A DNA stretch of 19,008 nucleotides from UBA7656 sp040755335 (GTDB lineage Bacteria > Acidobacteriota > Blastocatellia > UBA7656). The stretch is from assembly GCA_040755335.1 (NCBI GenBank), contig JBFMAU010000096.1:1-19008 (forward strand), read 5' to 3'. The position numbers and the translations under genes are program-made. Under the pieces are notes generated by a model. The model searched no databases and had not been told where the DNA came from. It saw only the letters and a list, made by a program, of their open reading frames with translations. How positions within the stretch are numbered: the stretch's first letter is position 1; every line of letters begins with the position of its first letter. Of the stretch, positions 1-5,950 are shown piece after piece.

Positions 1-138
1 GGGCGCGAAGTCCCCTAAGACTGGGGATTCCAAAGGGGATGAGTTCCCCTTTGGTCAAAGGCGTGGATTAAAGCCACGCCTGCGAAGTCGGCGTGCGGCG
101 CGTTGAGCGACGCCGCCGTTTACTGAAAAAGGGAGGCG
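1..138. repeat. Cluster of short hairpins in the spacer before mgtE
   Basis: No gene is visible here. The stretch holds consecutive short palindromes: CCAAAGGGGA (30-39) with TCCCCTTTGG (45-54), GGCGTGG (60-66) with CCACGCC (74-80), and GCGGCG (95-100) with CGCCGC (111-116). None is followed by a T-run, so they do not look like ordinary terminators. They resemble the hairpin-packed spacers elsewhere in this window (3216-3286 and 15075-15298) and are probably intergenic palindromic repeats. The window edge cuts off whatever lies upstream. Confidence 0.6.
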
Positions 139-140
139 GT

Positions 141-210
141 GTTTAGAGTACCGCCTTTAGGCGGCAGGTTCGGGATGCAAAGCCTTCCGCCTCAAGGCGG
201 TACTCTGAAC
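141..210. repeat. 24-bp inverted repeat, each arm itself a hairpin
   Basis: The arms at 141-164 and 187-210 are reverse complements at 22 of 24 positions, separated by 22 nt. Each arm contains its own mini-palindrome (CCGCCTTTAGGCGG on the left, CCGCCTCAAGGCGG on the right), so the DNA can fold as one long stem or as two small hairpins. It ends 19 bp before the mgtE start and could sit in the mgtE leader. It looks like a short non-coding palindromic repeat. I see no match to a known Mg2+ riboswitch. Confidence 0.65.
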
Positions 211-229
211 GTCTTTTTCTTATTGAGCG

Positions 230-1174
230 ATGCGCACTGCAAAAGATTTGATGACCACATCTGTGCCGAGGGCCGCAAAGGACGCAAGCGCGGCAAGTCT
301 ACTGTCCGCTTTGAGAGCCGAGCGGCCCCGTGAAGCGAGTCACATTTATCTTGTTGACGATGATTCGCGTCTGACGGGCCAGGTGCCAATTGAAAATTTG
401 TTGGCCGCGTCAGTTGAAGAGAAGGCGTGGGATTTGCGCGGCGACCCGCCGCTTGAGTTTCACCCCCAAGACAGCGCGGAGACGGTCGCGCTGCTTGCAG
501 TCGAAAGACACGAAGCCGATGTCGCCGTAATCGATGAAGACAGACGACTGCTTGGGGCGATTCCGATAGGGCAGCTTCTGGCTCTTTTGCACGAAGAGCA
601 TATCGATAACGCATTGCGAATGGCTGGCGTGGGCGCGGCGCATCCTTCGCCGACGGAAGAACATTCTTCTATCAAGGCACTCAGGGGCCGATTGCCCTGG
701 CTCATCATAGGGCTGGCGGGCGGGATACTTGCGGGCGGAGTGGCGAGTTTGTTCGAAGAATCGCTCAAGCGAAATGTGTCGGTCGCGTTTTTTCTTCCGA
801 TGGTGGTTTATCTCGCCGACGCGATAGGCACGCAGACTGAAACTGTTCTGGTGCGAAGGCTGGCTTACGGGCGCGTCAGGCTGACAGGCCAACTGCTGCG
901 CGAAGGGAGCCTTGGGTTAGCGATAGGGCTGACGCTGGGCGTAGTGGCGTGGGCGACGATTATGATATTGAACGTCGGAGCGGTTATCGCGCTGGTAGTT
1001 GCGTTGACTGTTTTCGCGTCTGCGATGGTGGCGACGCAGACGGCGAGTTTGCTGCCTTGGTTTCTGGATCGTCTGGGCGCTGACCCTGCGCTTGCGAGCG
1101 GCCCGCTTGCGACGGTCGTTCAGGATTTGTTGAGCGTCGCTATTTACCTCGCCATAGCGACCGCGCTGCTTTGA
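230..1174 (+). CDS. mgtE: MgtE-family magnesium transporter, short form lacking the N domain
   Basis: Inner-membrane channel-type transporter for Mg2+ (some relatives carry Co2+). The 314-residue protein opens directly with a CBS-domain pair (about residues 1-125), the Mg2+-sensing and nucleotide-binding part. A linker with a hydrophobic helix follows (about 150-175), then the MgtE membrane domain to the C-terminus. Family hallmarks are DAIGTQTET (197-205), corresponding to the G-N-x-G-x-Q-x-x-T region, and ADPALASGP (284-292) followed by Asp299, which fits the conserved pore aspartate region. The superhelical N domain of classical MgtE (about 130 residues, total about 450) is absent. Starting at 230 keeps the first CBS strand intact, but no strong ribosome-binding site precedes it. 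It converges with the cytochrome operon. Confidence 0.85.
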   Translation: MRTAKDLMTTSVPRAAKDASAASLLSALRAERPREASHIYLVDDDSRLTGQVPIENLLAASVEEKAWDLRGDPPLEFHPQDSAETVALLAVERHEADVAVIDEDRRLLGAIPIGQLLALLHEEHIDNALRMAGVGAAHPSPTEEHSSIKALRGRLPWLIIGLAGGILAGGVASLFEESLKRNVSVAFFLPMVVYLADAIGTQTETVLVRRLAYGRVRLTGQLLREGSLGLAIGLTLGVVAWATIMILNVGAVIALVVALTVFASAMVATQTASLLPWFLDRLGADPALASGPLATVVQDLLSVAIYLAIATALL

Positions 1175-1183
1175 AAGGAGAAA

Positions 1184-1223
1184 CGCGCGAACCATCAGAG
1201 CAGGCCGATTGATGATTCGCGCG
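1184..1223 (-). terminator. Long hairpin between convergent genes, T-rich on the minus side
   Basis: CGCGCGAA (1184-1191) pairs with TTCGCGCG (1216-1223), and after one C/A mismatch CATCA (1193-1197) pairs with TGATG (1210-1214), giving a 13-bp interrupted stem. Read on the minus strand the stem is followed by TTTCTCC and more pyrimidines, as expected for an intrinsic terminator of the cytochrome-porin gene that ends at 1253. On the plus strand, 10 bp after mgtE, there is no T-run, so termination there would be weaker. Confidence 0.6.
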
Positions 1224-1252
1224 CTCCCACTGCGCGGACTCGAAGGCTCAGG

Positions 1253-2527
1253 CTATTTGACGTATATCAAACGCACCTGAAATGCGTTGTCGTTCTTGTC
1301 CGCAAGCAACCCCCTCTGCTGATTCCTGCGCTGGTACTCGACTACAAACCTGAATTGATCGCGATACCATGCGTTGATGTAGGCTGTAAGCCCGCGCAGT
1401 TCGTTGTCCGATTTGCCACGCGCCGGATCGAACCAGTCGTACCGGACGCCTGCGTGCGTAAGGTCGTTGAAGACCGGGACAGTCGCTTCTCCATACGCGC
1501 CGAGACTTGTGAATCTCCCTCCCGTCACACGGTCGTCTCTCCCGCGTTGAACGCCTCCAAACAGGGTCACTTTTTTGACGGGATAGCTGCCGTAAAGCGC
1601 GACTCGATCAAAGAAGTTTTGAAACGCGCCGCCTTTCGTGTCGAGTATGGGAAGAGTCACGTTGCCGTGATAGTAATAAAGCGTCACGCTGCCCGCGTTG
1701 TCGTGGAGTATGCGGTTCGCCATCAACTGGAAATCAGGTTTCGGATGCTTGCTCAAAGGCGCATCTTCCGTGAACGGCTCCTTTCTGCCGAAGGGCTGGC
1801 CGTCCGTGTGAAGCCTTATGCCTTCGAGCAACATCGCGCGCACAGAATTTCTTCCCTGATAATAGCCCACTGTCACCGCTGCCTGATGAAAATTCCACGG
1901 TGTGAAGAAAGTCGACTGATCGAAGTTCGCCGGGGTCTCCTGAAAGTAAGGCCGCGTGTTCGTAATCGCCACATCCGACGCGCCGAATCCTTCCATCGGA
2001 TGCGGGACTCCCCCGCGTATCTCGAAGAATCGCTTGTCGTTTCCCAAAGTCAGTTTCAGGTTTCCTTCGACGCGGAGATGATTTTCCGTATCGACGGATT
2101 CCTCCGGGTAGATCGTGGCCTTGAGGTTCGAAGAAAGATTTCCGCCCCACGGGCCGTAGAGCGTATAGAACTCAGCCGCGAACAGATTGAAATGCACGCG
2201 GTCATCATCATCCTGACCTGTGCGAAACCGCGTCGCGTCAAAGCGCGCCTGAAGCCTGACGCCGCTGTAGTCCGTGAGCTTGAATGGTTTGTTCTCGCCC
2301 CCTTTGCCTATCTCTTCAGGCATGCGATAACCGGCTGCTCGGAACTTGTAGCCGGTTTCGTTCAGACGCGGAGGCGATGTGTGGCATGTGGCGCACGACA
2401 CCCCGAGCCTTCGCGCAAAGAGCGGAAGCGCATAAGCCTTCTTTTGAGCCGTGTGAGTGACTAAGACGGCCAGAGAAGCGCAGGTTGCAATCAAGACAAA
2501 AAGGTTTGCCCACCTTTTTTTAGACAT
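1253..2527 (-). CDS. Cyc2-like outer-membrane monoheme cytochrome fused to a porin
   Basis: The 424-residue protein has a signal peptide (hydrophobic 8-24, likely cleavage after A-Y-A at 33). An N-terminal cytochrome segment follows with one c-type heme site, C45-A-T-C48-H49, and then about 350 residues of alternating polar/aromatic beta-strand sequence typical of an outer-membrane barrel. The context ALPLFARRLG before the heme and P-x-LNETGYKFRAAGY after it closely matches the fused cytochrome-porin family that includes Cyc2, the outer-membrane Fe(II) oxidase. Members put a heme plug in a porin to carry electrons across the outer membrane. The start at 2527 is chosen over an upstream in-frame start because AGGAGG lies just before it and the signal peptide follows at once. 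It is the last gene of the ACIII-like cluster, 312 bp after the small cytochrome. The substrate is not proven: the wider family includes members with no shown iron oxidation. Confidence 0.75.
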   Translation of the reverse strand: MSKKRWANLFVLIATCASLAVLVTHTAQKKAYALPLFARRLGVSCATCHTSPPRLNETGYKFRAAGYRMPEEIGKGGENKPFKLTDYSGVRLQARFDATRFRTGQDDDDRVHFNLFAAEFYTLYGPWGGNLSSNLKATIYPEESVDTENHLRVEGNLKLTLGNDKRFFEIRGGVPHPMEGFGASDVAITNTRPYFQETPANFDQSTFFTPWNFHQAAVTVGYYQGRNSVRAMLLEGIRLHTDGQPFGRKEPFTEDAPLSKHPKPDFQLMANRILHDNAGSVTLYYYHGNVTLPILDTKGGAFQNFFDRVALYGSYPVKKVTLFGGVQRGRDDRVTGGRFTSLGAYGEATVPVFNDLTHAGVRYDWFDPARGKSDNELRGLTAYINAWYRDQFRFVVEYQRRNQQRGLLADKNDNAFQVRLIYVK

Positions 2528-2839
2528 ACTGGTTCGTCCTCCTGACGTTTGTTTGCATCGCCGACCCACCCGGCGATGAGGCCGCTCGAATGAGCGCAAA
2601 AGTATCCTGTGCCGCCAGAACAAGCGGCTTCAGGGGTGAGGCTGTGGTTAGACAGGCAGAGTAGCTGGAGGAGAGTGAGCGTTTGCGCGCGGGGGGAAAT
2701 GGGAAAACTCTCTGCCCGACTCGAATGGATTTCGGGAAGCGTTACCAGGCATCCGACCGCAGAGCCGATGGCCGTCGACTCCCCCTTCCGGCGGATCGCC
2801 TGCTGCCGGATGCCTGAGCCTGTGATTCGAAAGCTCGAA
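2528..2839. other. 312-bp spacer between small cytochrome and cytochrome-porin genes
   Basis: No convincing gene was found on either strand; an open plus-strand frame across this region is antisense to the small cytochrome gene and lacks coding character. The spacer contains a perfect 10-bp inverted repeat, CAGGCATCCG (2746-2755) and CGGATGCCTG (2807-2816), and a 6-bp hairpin TCGCCG/CGGCGA near 2562-2580. A ribosome-binding AGGAGG for the porin lies near 2535. A separate promoter for the porin is possible, but I could not identify one with confidence. Confidence 0.5.
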
Positions 2840-2843
2840 TCAC
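2822..2843 (-). other. Perfect hairpin overlapping the small cytochrome stop codon
   Basis: GTGATTCGA (2822-2830) and TCGAATCAC (2835-2843) form a perfect 9-bp stem with a 4-nt loop, and the stop codon of the small cytochrome gene (2840-2842) lies in one arm. No T-run follows on the minus strand, so it may protect the 3' end of the mRNA or slow transcription rather than act as a classical terminator. Confidence 0.5.
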
Positions 2844-3190
2844 TTCTTCCCGAATCTTCGCACTACTGCAACAAGAGCGGTGATATCCTGTTCGGAGAGT
2901 TTGGTTTTGAACGAAGGCATGAGTTTGCCTTTACCGTTTCTGATCGCTTCGGCAATCTGCGCGTCCGTGCGCGATTTCTGCCAGTCCGGGTTTGTGAAAT
3001 CAGGCTGACCCTTGGCTCGCCAGCTTGGCAGACCCGCTCCGTTTTTGGCGTGACACAACGCGCACTTGGAATTGAATATGTCGATGGCGGTCAAAGACGG
3101 GCCGGCCATCTCGAACGGACTTGCGGCGGACGGCGCAAGCAGCGCGAGCGCCGCCGTCATTAAAGTCAGTTTCAATGCCGTTCTTTTCAT
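2840..3190 (-). CDS. Small periplasmic monoheme cytochrome c (ActE-like position)
   Basis: The 116-residue class I cytochrome c has a Sec signal peptide (K-R-T then a hydrophobic run to about residue 23). It has one heme site, C43-A-L-C46-H47, and a distal methionine candidate in K-L-M-P-S-F near residue 92, the usual His/Met arrangement. It most likely shuttles electrons in the periplasm. In standard ACIII clusters a monoheme cytochrome, ActE, follows ActD, and this gene holds that position. ActE is usually a lipoprotein, however, and no lipobox is visible here, so it could be a soluble carrier between the membrane complex and the cytochrome-porin encoded next. AGGAGA precedes the start. It lies 171 bp after ActD, across a hairpin-rich gap. 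Confidence 0.8.
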   Translation of the reverse strand: MKRTALKLTLMTAALALLAPSAASPFEMAGPSLTAIDIFNSKCALCHAKNGAGLPSWRAKGQPDFTNPDWQKSRTDAQIAEAIRNGKGKLMPSFKTKLSEQDITALVAVVRRFGKK

Positions 3191-3215
3191 TTCTGTCTCC
3201 TCTTCAGAAAATGTA

Positions 3216-3286
3216 CAGTAGGCTGCCAGCCTGCTGTTGCTTCAACTTTCATGCTTTCAGGATGTGCGCAATCTAACAGATTGCGC
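3216..3286. repeat. Two 3-nt-loop hairpins in the ActD/cytochrome gap
   Basis: CAGTAGGCT (3216-3224) pairs with AGCCTGCTG (3228-3236) through one G-T wobble, around the loop GCC. GCGCAATCT (3266-3274) pairs perfectly with AGATTGCGC (3278-3286) around the loop AAC. The triloop design matches the hairpins in 15075-15298. There is no T-run on the minus strand. They may be intergenic repeats or mRNA-stability elements that separate expression of the complex from that of the cytochrome genes. Confidence 0.6.
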
Positions 3287-3361
3287 TTCATCGACGACTC
3301 CTCACGAAAGGCAAACCCGTGGCTTGCCACTGATTGTTTGCAGGCCTTGAGCTTTGAATAA

Positions 3362-3856
3362 TCAGATCAGTTCCGCGCCGAGAGATGTCAAAACTCTTTC
3401 GGCTTCCCTTGCGCGAGTCTCATCCGCGCAGGCGACAGCCACCACTATTTTTCCCTCGGCCACAGCCTCGTCGCGCTCGATGCCCGTTCGTCGCCGCATC
3501 AGGCGAGCTTCATAAACCATCCTTGCCAGTGTCGCCACAATCGCTCCGAGAGCCGTCATCTCGAAGACGATTATTCCGAATGCCCAGGGAGCGACTATCG
3601 GCATTCCGCCCGTAACCAGATTCATCTGCTTCGACGCAAGCGAAGTCAGAAGCGCCGCGCCTGCTCCTCCTGCGACTCCGCCCGCGATTGAAAACAGCCA
3701 TATAAGGCTTTTATCTTTTTCCTCATCTTCATCCAGAGGCAGAGGCTCCCCCGACATCATCGTTATATCGTCGCGGGCGAAGCCTTCGCTTCGAAGTCTG
3801 TTCATAGCCATCATCGCTTCATTCGCTTTCTCGAATGCTCCGACCTTCATATCCAT
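3362..3856 (-). CDS. actD: ActD, DUF3341 membrane subunit of alternative complex III
   Basis: The 164-residue subunit has the ActD layout. A soluble N-terminal part begins K-V-G-A-F and contains an acidic stretch (about 41-49). Two membrane helices follow (about 51-74 and 88-112), joined by a short loop, and the C-terminal soluble tail rejoins the N-terminal fold. ActD has no cofactor; in known ACIII structures it packs beside ActC and helps hold the peripheral subunits. This pairing is good evidence that the cluster is of ACIII type rather than Qrc type, since Qrc has no ActD. GGGAGGA lies before the start, and the gene begins 18 bp after the ActC stop, fitting a single operon. Confidence 0.85.
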   Translation of the reverse strand: MDMKVGAFEKANEAMMAMNRLRSEGFARDDITMMSGEPLPLDEDEEKDKSLIWLFSIAGGVAGGAGAALLTSLASKQMNLVTGGMPIVAPWAFGIIVFEMTALGAIVATLARMVYEARLMRRRTGIERDEAVAEGKIVVAVACADETRAREAERVLTSLGAELI

Positions 3857-3874
3857 ATCAGTCCTCCCAAGGGA

Positions 3875-5224
3875 CTAATCCGCCGATGCCGCGCGGAAAA
3901 CTTTTTTATCCATCGCCGGCCCCGATTGCAACGCGAGACCTTCCTTGTATTCCCACACCGAAACGATGGGGAACACCTTGACGAAGACCGCATACAAAAA
4001 GACGAAGTAAGCGAACGAGCCTGTCATAATCGCCGCCTCAACCCAGGTCGGAGAGTAGCTCCCCCAGTTGAAAGTCAATCGCGGATGAGATAGCGTCGGC
4101 ACGATGATCAGAAATCTCTCAAGCCACATTCCAATCACTACGCATGCCGACGCTATGACTGTCCCTGTGATAGTCCTCAGCCGTTTTATCGCAAGCAGCG
4201 GAGCAGGGATCAGGAAACAACACACGACCATCGCAAAAAACAGGGGGCTGTACGGGCCGCTCACCTTCGAATGAAAAACCGCTTTTTCCACAGGCTCGTT
4301 TCCGTACCACGTCGTCAGGTATTCGGCGAACGTGAAGTAAAACCAGATGAGGCTCATCGTCAGCAGCAGCAGTCCGAGATTGTTGAAGTGAATGGGCTTC
4401 AAATAATCTTCGAGATGAAAGACTCGCCTGAGCGCGGCCATAGCGATTATGAGCGCGGCTATGCCGGAAAAGATCGCGCCCGCGACGAAGTACGGGCCGA
4501 AGATCGTCGAGTGCCACATGGGTTGAATAGCCATGGCGAAATCCCACGACACGATGGTGTGAACCGACACGGCTACGGGGATGATGATGACGGCCATCAC
4601 CCGCACCGCTTTTTCCAACCTGTCCCATTGCCGCGCAGTCCCGCGCCAGCCTGCGCTCAGAAGCGTATAAATCCGCTTTCTCAATCCGCGTGATTTATCT
4701 CTCAGCAACGCCAGATCGGGGATCATCGGCAGGTAGAGATAGATCAGCGATCCGAGGAGATAAGCGTTGATGGCGAAAAAATCCCACACCAAGGGAGAGC
4801 GGAAATTGGGCCAAAGCCCGCGCTCATTCGGATAGGGGACGAGCCAGTAAAATATCCACGGCCTTCCGAGATGGATTATCGGGAACATAGCGCCGATCAT
4901 AAGCGCGAAAACCGTTATGGCTTCGGCGCAGCGCGTGACGGGCCTTCGCCATCCGGCCCCGGTCACTCGCAGTATGGCCGAGATCAGTGTGCCTGCGTGC
5001 GAGATGCCTATCCAGAAAACGAAGTTGGTTATATCGAAGGCCCACATCACGGGCCGATTCAATCCCCACACGCCTATCCCATTGCGCACCTGATAAGCGA
5101 AAGCCGCAATGCCTGCCATCAGACCAAGCCCGCTTACAGCCACCGCGATTCGCCAGCCCCAGCCCGTCTCGCGGACGCTGCGCAGCAGATCGCGGTTTAT
5201 CTTTTCATCGCTCGCTCTGTCCAT
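3875..5224 (-). CDS. actC: ActC, NrfD/PsrC-like quinone-interacting membrane subunit
   Basis: The 449-residue polytopic protein of the NrfD family has about ten hydrophobic segments. Signature stretches are LNRPVMWAF (55-63), WIGISHAGTLIS with His76, IIHLGRPW with His118, FRSPLVWDFF with Asp148, and IPDLA with Asp170. These histidines and aspartates are the kind of residues assigned to the quinol site and the proton path in ACIII. It would oxidise or reduce menaquinone/ubiquinone and pass electrons to the iron-sulfur subunit. AAGGAT precedes the start and the gap from the iron-sulfur gene is 6 bp. A standard ACIII has a second NrfD-like subunit, ActF; none is found in this window. Confidence 0.9.
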   Translation of the reverse strand: MDRASDEKINRDLLRSVRETGWGWRIAVAVSGLGLMAGIAAFAYQVRNGIGVWGLNRPVMWAFDITNFVFWIGISHAGTLISAILRVTGAGWRRPVTRCAEAITVFALMIGAMFPIIHLGRPWIFYWLVPYPNERGLWPNFRSPLVWDFFAINAYLLGSLIYLYLPMIPDLALLRDKSRGLRKRIYTLLSAGWRGTARQWDRLEKAVRVMAVIIIPVAVSVHTIVSWDFAMAIQPMWHSTIFGPYFVAGAIFSGIAALIIAMAALRRVFHLEDYLKPIHFNNLGLLLLTMSLIWFYFTFAEYLTTWYGNEPVEKAVFHSKVSGPYSPLFFAMVVCCFLIPAPLLAIKRLRTITGTVIASACVVIGMWLERFLIIVPTLSHPRLTFNWGSYSPTWVEAAIMTGSFAYFVFLYAVFVKVFPIVSVWEYKEGLALQSGPAMDKKVFRAASAD

Positions 5225-5230
5225 ATCCTT

Positions 5231-5950
5231 TCACCCGTTTTGATCTCTCTTCCTGAGATAGATCACTCTCGGCTCTGTTCCGAGGTCTTCCATCAATCGC
5301 TCGGCTCGCGGGCTGCGAGCGAGCCGAGCCACTTCGCTCTGCGGATCGGCGATGTTGCCGAAATACATCGCCCGCGTCGGACACGACTCGACGCAGGCAG
5401 GCACTACGTCGCCGTCTCTCAGGGCGCGGCCTTCGTCTTTGGCCCGGTCTTCGCCTTTGCGAATTCGTTGAATGCAGAAAGTGCATTTCTCCATCACGCC
5501 CACTGTGCGACGGCTGACTTCAGGGTTGAGAGATTTCTCCAGAGGCGCGTCCCAGCGCGGAGCGAAGAAGTTGAAGAAGCGCACGGAGTAGGGGCAGTTG
5601 TTTGCGCAGTAGCGAGTCCCCACGCAGCGGTTATAAACCTGCGCGTTGAGTCCTTCCTCGGTGTGATAAGTCGCATAAACGGGACAGACAGGCTCGCAGG
5701 GCGCTTCCTGGCAATGCTGGCAAAGGACGGGACGAAAATGAGCGCGCACATCGGGGAATTCGCCTTCGATGTGTCGCTCTATGCGAATCCAGTTCATCGA
5801 GCGATTGCGAGCCGACTCATCAGGCCCGACTACTGCGATGTTGTTTTCCGTGCGACAGGCGACTACACATGCTTCGCATCCGGTGCAGCGGTCGAGGTCA
5901 ATGACCATAGCCCACTGCGGCTTTTTTGTTTTTTCAGTTTCGTTCATCAT
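5231..5950 (-). CDS. actB2: ActB2, four-cluster ferredoxin-like subunit with a Thr-modified cluster site
   Basis: The 239-residue protein of the DmsB/NrfC iron-sulfur family wires the quinone site to the cytochromes. The cysteine groups are C22/C25/C28/C32, C77/C80/C85/C89, C109/(T112)/C115/C119, and C156/C159/C186/C190. In the third group the expected second cysteine is Thr112 (C-V-G-T-R-Y-C), predicting a [3Fe-4S] cluster alongside three [4Fe-4S], the same complement reported for ActB of ACIII. Here it is a separate gene rather than the C-terminal half of ActB, as in Qrc or split-ActB clusters. It overlaps the Mo-pterin-like gene by 4 bp (ATGA), a sign of translational coupling. Two adjacent ATGs (5950 and 5947) could serve as the start. 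Confidence 0.88.
   Translation of the reverse strand: MMNETEKTKKPQWAMVIDLDRCTGCEACVVACRTENNIAVVGPDESARNRSMNWIRIERHIEGEFPDVRAHFRPVLCQHCQEAPCEPVCPVYATYHTEEGLNAQVYNRCVGTRYCANNCPYSVRFFNFFAPRWDAPLEKSLNPEVSRRTVGVMEKCTFCIQRIRKGEDRAKDEGRALRDGDVVPACVESCPTRAMYFGNIADPQSEVARLARSPRAERLMEDLGTEPRVIYLRKRDQNG

Noticed and set aside
1355..2464. A 369-codon plus-strand frame opposite the cytochrome-porin gene
   Set aside because: The minus strand carries a signal peptide, heme site and barrel pattern; the plus frame shows none of these.
1253..2527. Firm call of this gene as an Fe(II) oxidase (cyc2)
   Set aside because: The heme segment matches the family, but the wider cytochrome-porin family includes proteins without shown iron oxidation, so only a Cyc2-like call is justified.
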